A stretch of 64,000 bases of DNA from Corythoichthys intestinalis (GCF_030265065.1 NC_080401.1:23774501-23838500), one strand, 5' to 3'. Numbered from the stretch's first letter, positions 23,511 through 34,480 are shown. A program made the numbers and translations. Notes: a model not told the origin generated them from the letters alone.

Positions 23511-24126
23511 CTTTATTTGTACTTTAATAAATAATTTAAGTGTTCCAAAATGTTTTTGTGAACTAATAGGCATCAACAAGAAATAAATGCTAGGTTAAAA
23601 AATAAAATGAAATAAAATAAAAGGAAAGGGAAAAAAATAGTCAACTAATCCTTTAAAAAAAGTCTGCTGACTAATTGGGAGAAAAATAGTTGTTTGGGAC
23701 AGCCCTAGTAACTATGAAGGAACTACTGTAGTCACTATTCAAACTAGGAACTATTTTCTCCACTTGAGGGCATTCATGCTCTTTGGACAAATAATGGTTC
23801 ATTTCTGTCATTCTTCTCTTTCGCCGGAATTAAATGATTATTATTATTGTTTTTCAATATTTCTTTGGCTTTATGAGGTTATGTAATTGGTTATTTTACA
23901 GCATCATTGTAACAACAGTTCAGAGAGAACTGCTGAGAAAAAAAAACAAATTTGTAAGCAGTTACTCACAATGTTACTCATTACTTGAGTATTCTATACA
24001 CCAAATAGTTTTTTTTTTACTTGTACTTGAGTATATTTTGGAAGACTACTTTTACTTGGGTAATATTATTTTGAAGTAACGCTACTCTTACTTGAGTCAA
24101 ATTTTTGGCTACTCTACCAACCTCTG

Positions 24127-25690
24127 GGAGAGACTTTAAAGGCTCGCTTTTATACTACAAAAAACATGTTATACCGTTTGATGGCAGTGTGACATCCATC
24201 TGCAACGGATGCGAGCTGTGGTTTTACATTACCTCTATTCTCCTTACTTTGAATCATGAAGCTGTGAATACTGGGGGTCAGCGACATCCCACTTTGCTTC
24301 ATCCATTCTGTCGTCTGGTTTATGAAGCCAATTTCCCTCCCGATTGCACCAGTGTTCATCCTCTGTAGCATACGTCAGATGTGTTGGGTGTCGCTCCAAC
24401 GACGACTGTTCCACAATGGACTCTTATACCTCCTGCAGTTGAATAAGAAACCATTTATTTACGCCCAGCCTCTACCCAAACCCATATCTGGTTAATGTGT
24501 TGCAACAGAACCTATGTTGATGAGCTGGTGCTTATTCCGGGATTGTGATGACGTTAACAGGGAGGTGCTTTCTGTTTGCGGATAGGTTAACAGAGGTGCT
24601 TTCTGTTTGCGGAAATCAAGTACAGTGGACCCTCATGATTAGAGGTGTGCAAAATTTCAGATTCTTAGATTATTCGCGATTCGGCCGTGGAAGATTCGAG
24701 AATGATTCAAAAACATCCAAATTCCGATTATTGAAATATGCCAAGTAAAGCGGATGTACAACACACAGCGCGCCGCGCGGTCAATGAGCAACGGAGCGAG
24801 AGTAGCTAAACATCATGCTTCTCATTACCCGGCCCCTCCGGTAATGCCAATGCTCAACTCACGGCTCTAGCTCAACTCATGCCACGAGATAAAAAAAACA
24901 CAACATACCTGACCGCTGCTAAAAAGCTGCTACAAAAGTACGTCATCCACATGTTACGGTAGATATCATTTATATAGGACTAGATGCACTACATAGCGGT
25001 AGCGTTACCAGCACATCTACAAAAAGCTAGATGGGGACGTAGTAAACGGCCGCCATCTTAAAGCAGTACACTTCCCTGCAAGGCTGTTGTAGCGAACCTT
25101 CCAAGCAAACCTAATTAACTATTTATCTAAAATACTCCTAAATCGGTAAAATATTGACTTGAATCTATCTTTAAAATAGTTTTAAAACTTTCACATGTCG
25201 AAAGTAGACAAAAGGGAAATTATGGATTAACGGGAGCAATTTTAACAACTTTAACGGTTGGTTCACAACATTAAATTAATTGAATGTAGTTTAAAGCTGC
25301 TGATACAGATTGAGGACTGGAGTTTTTTATTTACTGTTATTTTTGTATATTTGTTTACTGCTATATGTTAACTTGATACTGAAATAGTAGTTTGGTTTAG
25401 CCTGAGAGTATTTTTGAACAATTTTGGAAGTAATGTACAAAACATAAAAAAAAAAAAGGAGGAGGGTGCATCAATAATCGTTTTAGAATCGAATCGGAGC
25501 ATATGAATCGTAATCGTAATCGAATCGTTAGGTGCCCAAAGATTCCCAGCTCTACTCATGATACCAGCACGATACATTTCACAACCAAACTCGTAATGTG
25601 AATGTGCTTGTATCATGAATGTATTTATCTTTAAGAAATAATTGAACTGCAATCTTATTCATATACAATCACTAACCAGATTGTCGATTT
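24127..25690. other. Continuation of the duplicated ZNF-A upstream flank
   Basis: 24127-24631 aligns with 36,830-37,278 upstream of ZNF-B (for example GTTCTCCTTACTTTGAAT and GTTGGGTGTCGCTCCAA), and 25555-25685 continues the match. A hAT at 24640-25554 splits it. This shows that ZNF-A's upstream flank was pushed 18 kb away by insertions. The shared stretch may contain promoter or 5' exon sequence, but I find no conserved start codon. Confidence 0.65.
24640..25554. mobile_element. 915-bp non-autonomous hAT
   Basis: Left TAGAGGTGTGCAAAATTTCA, right GATTCCCAGCTCTA, exact 8-bp duplication CTCATGAT (24632-24639, 25555-25562). Subterminal regions are rich in GATTCG/ATCGAATCG. The same place beside ZNF-B (about 37,280) is unoccupied. 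Internal sequence shares a GCCGCCATCTTAAAGCAGTA block with the TAGAGCTGAAACG family. Confidence 0.88.
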
Positions 25691-26842
25691 TGTAGAACGT
25701 TTCTACTCTTTACAAAGATCGCTGACACACACACACACACCCCGGAGCCTCCTAGCGGGATGCCGAGACACTTGGGTGGGCAAAGCAAGAGAGACCTTCC
25801 AGGGATGCCCCTATATTCAACAGATTGTGGCGCACCGCCACACTAAAATGAAAGCCGCCACGCCTGGCAAATGAGATTTTATTTATTTATTTAAATAAAA
25901 AAAAAAATTTTAAGGCCGCTTCAAACTAGCGGCAGCCGAGTGGGAGGAGTTCAGCGGACACCTATTCATTGTGTATTGTAGCCTAATGTTCGTAACTATG
26001 CAGGCCCCCCCTTAAGAGACGCAAGGGGAACGAGTAGGAAGAATGGGAGAACGAGCGAGATAGCGAGAGATAGCAGTCGCATGTTGTAGCAGCCCGCTGT
26101 TATTTTGTTATTGTTTTTCTTTATTATTGTTACCACAATAAAGTGGGTAAGCAAATACAGGACTTCTCTCCTTCTTGCCCATATCCGGGGCATTACAATA
26201 ATTTGGATCGGACTTTTCGGCGAAAGTGAGCGGTGGACGGCCGTCTTGGACGGAAAGCAAACTTTGACTAACTTGCGCTGAGAGACTGCGGAGAGGCGGG
26301 GCCCAAAATAAAGCCTTGCTCTATTTTCAGAGCGTTGGTCACAGTAAACGATTTATCAGTTCAAGCAGAGTAAAATGATACATATTCACGGTACAAGAAC
26401 GTCGTTTCTGTGTCCATCGATTGGTAAGAAAAGGCTGTTTGTACGAGTGACGTGTGGGCGCTCCCGTCAGGGGGGACATTTCACGTGGAGTGGCTATTTT
26501 TCGGCACAACACCGGCGCGCCAACTTCAGACAATTACGGCTGACGAAACTTTGATAAATGCGCCCCCCACCCAAATTTCGCGAGCTCTGGGACACTCGAA
26601 AAATGACTCTCATACCTCTCCTTGCTAAGTTAATGGTACCTCGACGTGCCTTTGTGTGGAAATTTAGTTTACGAACAACGGGGAAAAAACTATTCACCTT
26701 CTCACCGAATCAAGTAAAACTCTTTACACGGCTATTAGAATTCCCCCAGTGCTCTAAATGGGTCAGTTGACAGAAGGACTGTTATTGTTGTGGTAATGTA
26801 GTACTTATGAGGGTCAAATAAAAGGAAAAAGGAGGACTACGA
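25691..26842. other. No gene recognised; repeat-like DNA
   Basis: It holds a short (CA)n tract (25728-25740) and GC-rich stretches. The block at 26455-26520 (GTGTGGGCGCTCCCGTCAGG, then GGCTATTTTTCGGCACAACA) recurs inside the hAT at 38833-40323 (about 39127-39190), so this part is a relic of that family. No usable coding frame. Confidence 0.4.
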
Positions 26843-27289
26843 CGGTGGTCTGCAACCCGCGGCCCTCGGGCCGCATGCGGCTCTTTAGCGATGCTTCGGA
26901 GCTTTTTTTTTTTTTTTTTAAATGGAAAAAGATGGGGGAGGGAAATATATGTTTTTGTTTTAATAGGATTTCTAGGAGGACAAACATGACACAAACATTC
27001 TTTCAATTCATTAATATTGTAATGAAGTTAAACTTGTGGTGGCATAGTACAACAGAGTAGTCACGTGGTGCGTCATTCTCTATAGGATCCACTGCAGGGA
27101 AAACAAACATTTAATCATGAAGGCTAATTACGTATTTCTATAGTAGGCTAATATAGCTAGTATCGATAATTATAAGGCTTGTAAAAGGCTTTTAATTTTT
27201 TGTGGCTCCAGACATACTGTATCAGTTTTTTTTGTGTTTTTTTTGGGGGTCAAATATGGCTCTTTCAACAGTTTGGGTTGCCAACCCTG
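26843..27289. mobile_element. hAT-like short element (CTGCAACCCGCGG type)
   Basis: Left GGTGGTCTGCAACCCGCGGC with GCGGCTCTTTAGC. Right GGCTCTTTCAACAGTTTGGG, then TTGCCAACCCTG. The ends are inverted relatives (CTGCAACCC / TTGGCAACCC, each followed by an AGAGCC or GGCTCT block). Nearby flanks GACTACGA and CACTACGA may be the duplication, but their spacing from the right end is off by three bases. Confidence 0.55.
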
Positions 27290-27922
27290 AGTCACTACGA
27301 GATGTAAGTCGTACTATTGCCACGAGAAAAAAAGTCGCATTAGTACATCGGGTAACGTAGCTGTAATCAGCTACGCATTTTACATACATGTACTGTAGCT
27401 GAGAGGTACAACATTAGCCTGGCTAATTAAATATTTCAAATATATCTTTGTTATGGTTCTTCTTGGGGGAAAAAATGAAGAAAAAAAAATTCGCTGTGGC
27501 ACGACATGGTGAGGCTGTCCGACTCCGATGCAGCCCACCACCACAGCTTCAAAAAATCCTAGGGGAAACACTGCCTTCCATGCCACCTCGCGGGATGCCG
27601 AGATACTCGGACACGCCAAGTGAGAAACAGGTTTTTCTGGTGCTCGTGTAGTGGAAAATTACATCATGAGACTCATTTTCTCTCGAGACGATACTCGTAT
27701 CGTCAAAAACTCGTAAGGTGAGGTGATCTTATCAAGAGTTTCCACTCTACTTGCCCCAGGGACTGAAAATGTGTGCTTAGCAGGCACCACCTCCTTGAGC
27801 GTGTGAAAATTGAATGGTTTAATTTATACAATAGACAATTTACGAGACTTTTAGAGTCAATTCCCAACTACACTTTACACACTTCCTGTTCACCTGGCCC
27901 TGAAAGCTTTGCATAATGTATC
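27290..27922. other. No gene recognised
   Basis: AT-rich DNA with a short inverted pair around CGAGACGATACTCGTATCGTC (about 27,690). No coding frame, repeat end or RNA gene that I can support. Confidence 0.35.
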
Positions 27923-28784
27923 TAGAGCTGAAACGAATACTCGAGCAACTCGAGTAACTCGAGTTTAAAAACTGATCCGAGTAATTTTATTCACCTCGAG
28001 TAATCGTTTATTTTGACAGCTCTAAGCATCACGTTTTGCTCGGACTACTTTTAATGCGGGACAACGCGCTGATGTCACGTGCGTAGAGGAAGAAGCAAAA
28101 AAAAAAAACTTACTGCAGCCGACAACCGCTACAAACGACGCCGACGTTGCTAAATACTAGCCCGCTCATGCTACGTTAGTTGCAGGTGGCGTCCAGTGAG
28201 TCTCATAGAGATCACATGTATGTTGAACTAGATGCGCAATGACAGACTAGGCCGCGTCTGGGCAGCGTTAGCAAACAGCCGCCATCTTAAAGCAGTAGAG
28301 CGCTAAGCGCTAATAAAGAGCGCTAAACGCTAATATACTGTTTAAGATTAACGTTACTGTCACTACTAGCTCACCTTACGTTAGCACTGCGGAGGGCTAG
28401 GTTTCAATTAATTAAGAGCGCTTTCGATGCGTGGCTAACGTGTCTTACATACAGGCTATAACATAACATAGCGTTGTGGAGTGATGAGCATGTCAAATAA
28501 AAACTCAACAATGCTAACTATCAATTTTAGCTCAGTAATCATTGCTGGATAAAACACCAAGTAGCACTAGTCCCTGATGTGCTCCAATACAGCCTGTATC
28601 ATACATTTATTCTGAACAGTGCAAAAACTTAAATCCTATCAGGACTTACAGTTTAGACTAACTTAAAACTTAACTAGAACTTAAAAATGGCTTGACACAA
28701 ATAGAAATTTAATTGGAAAACGTAGGAAAAAATCCTAACTTTTAAGTGATGTGTGTTATCAAGCGTAAAGGCATTTTTAGGTGT

Positions 28785-28826
<42 letters not shown>

Positions 28827-28830
<4 letters not shown>

Positions 28831-29735
28831 GCTGAAACGAATACTCGAGTAACTCGAGTTTAAAAACTGATCCGAGTAATTTTATTCACCTCGAGTAATC
28901 GTTTATTTTGACAGCTCTACGCATCACGTTTTGCTCGGACTACTTTTAATGCGGGACAACGCGCTGATGTCACGTGCGTAGAGGAAGAAGCAAAAAACAA
29001 ACAAACACTGCAGCCGACAACCGCTACAAACGACCCCTCTCCCACTCTCCCTCTCTCCAAGACGCCGACGTTGCTAAATACTAGCCCGCTCATGCTACGT
29101 TAGTGGCAGCTAGCGTCCAATGCTCATGCTACGTTAGTGGCAGCTAGCGTCCAATGAGTCTCATAGAGATCATTTATGTTGAACTAGATGCACAGCGACA
29201 GACTAGGCCGCGTCTGGGCAGCGTTAGAAAACAGCTGCCATCTTAAAGCAGTAGAGCGCTAAATGCTAATAAAGAGCGCTAAGCGCTAATATATAAGATT
29301 AACGTTACTGTCACTACTAGCTCACTTTACGTTAGCACTGCGGAGGGCTAGGTTTCAATTAATTAAGACCGCTTTCGATGCGTGGCTAACGTGTCTTACA
29401 TACAGGCTTTAACATAACATAGCGTTGTGGAGTGATGAGGGTGTCAAATAAAAACTCAATAATGCTAACTATCAATTGTAGCTCAGTAGTCATTGCTGGA
29501 TAAAACACCAAGTAGCACTAGTCCCTAATGTGCTCCAATACAGCCTGTATCATACATTTATTTTGAACAGTGCAAAACTCAAAATCCTATCAGGACTTAC
29601 AGTTTAGACTAACTTAAAACTTAACTAGAACTTAAAAATGGCTTGACACAAATAGAAATTTAATTGAAAAACGTGGGAAAAAATCCTAACTTTTAAGTGA
29701 TGTGTGTTATCAAGCGTAAAGGCATTTTTAGGTGT

Positions 29736-29785
<50 letters not shown>

Positions 29786-30058
29786 TAATAAGATCTAAAG
29801 GTTTTTTGAGTGAAAGCAGTGAATTAGTCATTTTTTTAAATTCTAGTTACATCTGAGATGTTGTTGTTGGCTGTTTTCAACAATATACATCAAAAATAAA
29901 GACATTGATTGACTGAAAATGATAAAATGTCTTGTTTTCTCATGTATATCTATAATTGCTCTTCACCTAAAAATATATTTGTTTTATTCGATTACTCGAT
30001 TAATCGATAGAATTTTCAGTCGATTACTCGATTACTAAAATATTCGATAGCTGCAGCC

Positions 30059-30061
<3 letters not shown>
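28827..30061. mobile_element. Inner full-length copy of the same hAT (1,235 bp)
   Basis: Complete copy from TAGAGCTGAAACGAATACTC to GATAGCTGCAGCCCTA, with its own TA run at 29738-29776. It is flanked by ATATATAT on both sides, which is its duplication within the host copy's TA run. It carries a ~35-bp local duplication of CTCATGCTACGTTAGTGGCA near 29,089-29,157. The two copies are very similar, so both are recent. Confidence 0.9.

Positions 30062-30138
<77 letters not shown>
30062..30138. repeat. (TA)n microsatellite, ~77 bp
   Basis: Pure TA dinucleotides continuing the outer hAT's internal run after the inner copy. Matching TA runs lie at about 28785-28826 and 29738-29776. Confidence 0.95.
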
Positions 30139-30145
<7 letters not shown>

Positions 30146-30607
30146 GATCTAAAGGTTTTTTGAGTGAAAGCAGTGAATTAGTCATTTTTTAAAATTCTAG
30201 TTACATCTGAGATGCAATTGTTGGCTGTTTTCAACAATATACATCAAAAATAAAGACATTGATTGACTGAAAATGATAAAATGTCTTGTTTTCTCATGTA
30301 TATCTATAATTGCTCTTCACCTAAAAATATATTTGTTTTATCCGATTACTCGATTAATCGATAGAATTTTCAGTCGATTACTCGATTACTAAAATATTCG
30401 ATAGCTGCAGCCCTAAATGTATCACAGCCCCAGACTGTGACGCTGCACATAGCAAAAGCGCACCCTGCTCCAGTTGCATTCTCAAGCGAAGCAGGGTGTG
30501 CTTAAAGCGGACCGAGACCCTTGATTTTTGAGCGGACCAGAGTTCCTTTGTTTGGTCCGAAGTATCGCGCACAAGCTGGAGCGCCGGTGTTCTGACAGAG
30601 AGACAGC

Positions 30608-30957
30608 GAGAACCAAAAGTGGTATTTGCCATGTGGCAAAATGGATTTTGCCATGTGGCTTTTTTTGTTTTTTGCTAAATATGCTATGTGGCAACATGGC
30701 AAAAAAAAAAAAAAAAAATTGCCACATGGCAAAAAAAATGCCACACGGCAAAATCAATTTTGCCACATGGCGAAAAAAAAAAAAAAAAAAAAAATTAAAA
30801 AAAAACACGTGGCAAAAAAAAATGCCACATGGCAAAATCCATTTTACCACGTGGCGGAAAAACAAAACAAAAAACAAAAAAACACGTGGCAAAAAAAAAA
30901 TGCCACATGGCAAAATCCATTTTACCACGTGGCAATTTTTTTTTGCCACATAGCGGT
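30608..30957. repeat. Array of TGCCACATGGCA hairpins
   Basis: At least twelve copies of GCCAYRTGGC in both orientations. Many are paired around an AAAATCCATTTT or AAAATGGATTTT spacer, so that each pair can fold as a hairpin, and they are separated by A- or T-runs. The last two units repeat with a 78-bp period (30822 and 30900). Several contain CACGTG. Open frames across it are low-complexity artefacts. Confidence 0.85.
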
Positions 30958-32029
30958 GAATAAGCCCTCTTTTACATTCAGTTGAACTCTCTGTTATCCA
31001 AATGTGCTAAATAAACAAGTTAGATCATAAAAATACATGTGCTACATGAAAATGGCGTAAATTAATGCTTAATGACACGGCGAAGACGTTAACAGTGAGA
31101 GAGTGGCGTGCAGTTGTTGTGTGCAGCTAACATGGCAGGATGTGTCCGAAAAGAACTTTTGTACATATCCGACCATGATGAAACGTAAGTAAATATTCCT
31201 TTCTTTAAAGAAAGTTTGTCGAGTTTACTTTGGAATTGCTGCATCTGAGGCCATTTTGCAATTTCTGATGGGTTGCAAAATTTGGCAGAACACCGGCCAA
31301 AGCGCTACTTCATAGCCAGGATGTCAAAGGATAAATAAAAGGCGGCCGAATAGTGAAGAGGCAAACTGTTGCAACATAACTTTCCTTTATCCAAGATTTG
31401 CAGATTCTAATTCGTACAGCAGGTGTCGACAATGTCCGCTTTTTTATATGGGGTTTGAATGGGACATGTTGCAACTTGCACGCAACTAAGTTGGTTATTA
31501 GTATGTCCTTTAAGATGTGTGGGTGTGTAGTGTTTTCTGTATGAAGGAGGAAATGAAGCAACTTACATTAAAGCAATAAAAGCAAGGTTAATATACGAAC
31601 AAACAACACACAATGGTCAATGGAAACACATGTTAGCAAATTAGCTTAGCGCTCGAAGCTAACTTGCAATATCTCAAAAATAATAACAAAGGCCAAACCA
31701 TTCGAAATGATTCGTGCACTCACCTCTTATAGACGCACCCAGGACTTAGCAACACACTCAGGACATTTTTCACTGAACACAATTGGACACTACAGCTGGA
31801 CAACAAGAGGAGCAAGAGGCGCAGCAAACTTTCTCCCTCTCTCGCTCAAAAAGAAAGTTCACACACACGCAGGCTCACAGAAGAGGACCCAAACGCGACC
31901 GCACGGAGCTTGCCTGTCTAAAACACAATTAAAGACCCAAACGCGACCGCCCGGAGCTTGCCTGTCTAAAACACAATTAAATACATGAGTCTTGCGTTTG
32001 ACAGTGTTTGTTTTATGTCTAGCAGAAAA
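30958..32029. other. No clear gene; one exon-like start and a short tandem duplication
   Basis: 31132-31184 reads ATG then AGCVRKELLYISDHDET up to a perfect donor (AAAC|GTAAGT), an exon-like string of unknown origin. 31887-31981 holds two tandem copies of a ~46-bp unit (GACCCAAACGCGACCGC ...). The string TTTGGCAGAACACCGG at about 31270 recurs near 43,091, marking an unidentified repeat. Nothing else supported. Confidence 0.35.
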
Positions 32030-32340
32030 CACAAACAAGGCTAAAAAAGCAGTTTCTGTTCTTGCACCCTCTCTTTAAAATAAACTGCTGTATTTCAAGT
32101 CAAAAGAACTGTACAGACAGCGCGCAACTGCTTTTGTTTCACCTTAGCCGTAAAAGAACCTAAGTATTTATATTTATCTTTCGAAACGTGTCATTTTTTG
32201 CTTAGAATCATTAATTGATGTCTAATATTTAGTTTTTTTTAATGACTTAAAGAATTAGTCACTCGCATATTTTAAACAAATTACTTCACAATAAAAAAAA
32301 AATAGTGTTTGTAAATAAGTAACAGATATCTACCTCATAA
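32030..32340. repeat. Dispersed repeat, copy 1 (partner 59128-59480)
   Basis: Shares ordered blocks with 59128-59480: TTTAAAATAAACTGCTGTAT, CTGCTTTTGTTTCA or its relative, TTAGAATCATT-ATTGATGTC, CACTCGCATATTTTAAAC and GATATCTACCTCA. Family unknown; no coding frame. Confidence 0.6.
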
Positions 32341-33408
32341 GTATCACTTAATTGTAAGTTTTTTTTTTCGGGGCCGGATCTATGGGGGGGCCGGGGTGGG
32401 CACGGCCCACCCAGACGTGAGTCGTGCCCACCCAATCAAAATGTCGGTGTTCTGTTATGCATAAAAGATTGATGGGTTTTGTGATTGAATACCTGAGTTT
32501 TATTCCTTTTACGTCTTATTAGCATCATCTAGTGGACGCCTTGATTTACTGCATCCCATGTGCACTTTATTTGAAAGAAACTGTCACACGGATGTGCAGT
32601 AGTTGTTCAGTAGGGAATCACACGAAGACGGCCGCAGTCAGTTCGCACCGACCCTGTGACCACTTTGCCTTGAATTTGAGGTTGCATCGCCGGTATGTAT
32701 TGTTTAAATGTGTTTAAAAACGTAAATATGTGAATTGTGTGTACTTCAGTGCAAAAAAAGTGTGACAGATTCACTTAGCATGAAACTTGTGATATGTTAA
32801 TTACCCACGAGTTAGAGGGTCGGCAAAATGGCGTCTCGGGCGCTCTGCTAATTGTTTATTCATATTTTCATATGCAGTTTGCTACAGATAGGGCAGTACA
32901 TATGCGATTTCATAAATTGTGGATAATTTGATTGTGTTGTTTTGTCTGTTTTCTTTAGTTTCATCCTTTTGAGTGTTAATAAACCTGCTTAGCCATAGCC
33001 ACGTCTGTAGAGTCGTTGATACGAGAAAGGTGTTCATAGCCACGACTATCGTGACGGCACAGTCTCTATTTAGCGTCGCACTGGATATAGAGAACGCACG
33101 GAGAGTTGGTCTCACCTACTTTTTTATTGCAGGATTAACGGTTACTGTTGGCCGCAACCACGCCGAACAAGAAATCACCAAAACAAGCTGTTTTTCCAAC
33201 CTCATTTGTTATCCGCGCGCTTCCTCTCTCTCCTCCAGACACATTCTCGCAGTCGGACATCCGGGCATTAATGACGTCACCAGCCACAGCAAAGCGACGC
33301 CATATTGAAATGGGGGCAAAACACGAGTCACAAGGAGTTGCTCTGTCCTTTATTGTAGTACAAACGCGTTGAACTTTTGTCTTATTTGCGGTCTTTTTTT
33401 CCATCGGA

Positions 33409-33613
33409 ATGACTAAAGTTGCCGTGTTGAGGTTTGTAACACAAGGAAAAGTTCGGAGCCCCATTTGAAGTTCTTTATTCTTCATCGTGAGAAGAAAAGG
33501 ACAAGCAAATGGCTGAACGCAATTAATTAAGGAACAGTAAAAGAAGACGGTTCCGTGGACCATTGTCGCCAGTGGGAACCTAAATCCAGTTTGCAACTGA
33601 CATTTTATTACTG
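33409..33613 (+). pseudogene. THAP domain exon, decayed
   Basis: After ATGACTAAAG, one frame reads CRVEVCNTRKSSEPHLKFF, then EKKRTSKWLNAI. A stop follows, then QWEPKSSL, and in another frame HFITG next to the donor (ACTG|GTGAGT, 33613/33614). This gives the THAP order C-x4-C, W, W-x-P, C, HF. About two frameshifts and at least two stops are visible. It closely parallels the exon at 2634-2812, including the splice position right after HF-I-[ST]-G. Confidence 0.5.
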
Positions 33614-33924
33614 GTGAGTAAACTTTAATCGATTTTTCTTGCCCCAATTAGCTGCTAGGATTCAATAGACTAAGCATTTTTATTATTACCGTAACTGACA
33701 ACTTGCAAAGCGTTATTTTTCTTTTGCTATGAACTGCTCTGATCGGTCAATCGGTATATCATTGGCCTGGTGGGAATTGGTTATTTTGCCATGACGTGTT
33801 CACAGCTAAATAACGCTTGGAGCCGAATTACCGGTTACGGCAGAAATGATCACTCCATATATACTACCAGCTTTCTTAGTTCCTCACAGTACATTTTCCA
33901 CGTAATTGGTAAAGGTCAACTTAC

Positions 33925-34105
33925 TGGGTGACTTTATGAGGTAGTTGTAGATGTTACCGAACTCCACTGCAGGCAATTCCTTTGGATTGTTTATCCAGCT
34001 ATCAGCTGCAACTTTGTATGGGCAGATTTGCAGGCCAATACACGCTAATTTTAAGTTGTATCGCCTCCTCGCGTCTGTCGGCAGTGACTCGTGATAATAA
34101 GTCAT
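33925..34105 (-). pseudogene. N-terminal exon of SWIM/YqaJ-type protein (second copy)
   Basis: From an ATG at 34105-34103: MTYYHESLPTDARRRYNLKL, then CIGLQICPY, WINNPKELPAVEFGNIYNYL and IKSP, up to a donor (CACCCA|GTAAGT, 33925/33924). The order RRY..KL..IGL..CPY ... LP.VEFGNIYNYLI.SPS is the same as in 3364-3031 (RRYVEKL..I....DPY ... IYNYLV). The exon frame itself is open. The remainder of the gene is absent. Confidence 0.55.
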
Positions 34106-34480
34106 GTTTAAGACGTTTTTAATGAAAAAAAAGACGCAAAACACAGCTGAAGTATATGAATTTCAGACGTTTGTCTACGGATGTTTACCTCTGCGTGCCC
34201 CCATCTCAAAATGGCGACACGTTGCAATGCGAGATGACGTCATCGTGACATCACGCCGACAGCGAGAATAAGTAGATAGATGAATGAAAAAAAACAACAA
34301 ACAAACAAAAAACAAACCCCCCAAAAATTAATGCAGTCTCAACGGGACACAAGCCAGCGTCCTACTTGCGCCGGTCCCAAGCCTGGAAAAATGCAGAGGG
34401 TAAAAAAAAGCCTGCATTGGGGGTGCCCCCTCAAGTTTTCTTAGTGCCCACTCTGGTGTGTAAACCTAGATCCGGGCCTG

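Larger units (their letters stand above)
5715..24126. mobile_element. Outermost hAT of a nested cluster (CAGAGGTGGG family)
   Basis: Left end CAGAGGTGGGTAGTAACGCG at 5715, right end CTACCAACCTCTG closing at 24126. The flanks GCAGGGAC (5707-5714) and GGAGAGAC (24127-24134) are an 8-bp duplication with two mismatches. Beside ZNF-B the unbroken site reads AGCAGGGACTTAAAGG, so the insertion site can be seen empty. The element's own DNA is about 5715-6095 and 23709-24126, and everything between is later insertion. No transposase survives in its own sequence. A second copy of the family lies at 55418-56136. Confidence 0.85.
27923..30415. mobile_element. Outer hAT (TAGAGCTGAAACG family) holding a copy of itself
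   Basis: The left part (27923-28826) and right part (30070-30415) belong to one element with an exact 8-bp duplication AATGTATC (27915-27922, 30416-30423). Its internal TA run received a second, full copy of the same family (28827-30061). No coding frame. Confidence 0.9.
33272..34245. mobile_element. Second short element with convergent THAP and YqaJ-family first exons
   Basis: Inverted ends hold TGACGTCA and, about 25 bases further in, CGCCATATTGAAATGGGGGC on the left and its close complement on the right (about 34190-34216). A decayed THAP exon (33409-33613) reads rightward and an exon of the 'CPY ... IYNYLI' family (34105-33925) reads leftward. Each ends at a strong donor. The layout and size match 2486-3481, although the sequences are diverged. 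No clear target-site duplication. Confidence 0.5.
32369..34480. mobile_element. DNA transposon with GGCCCGGATCTA ends
   Basis: Left CGGGGCCGGATCTA at 32369 and right TAGATCCGGGCCTG at 34480 are inverted relatives, and both ends have GTGGGCAC-type sequence just inside. Such GGATCTA ends occur in non-autonomous fish hAT-type elements. No clear duplication flanks it. It contains the THAP/YqaJ element at 33272-34245. Confidence 0.45.

Noticed and set aside
25850-26200. Possible solo LTR (AATAAA followed by a CCGGGGCATTACA end)
   Set aside because: I found no matching second copy, clear TG start or flanking duplication, so family and ends cannot be supported.
30482-30985. Overlapping open frames over the hairpin array
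   Set aside because: They are rich in repeated Lys or Phe runs caused by A/T tracts and repeat units; there is no real protein signal.
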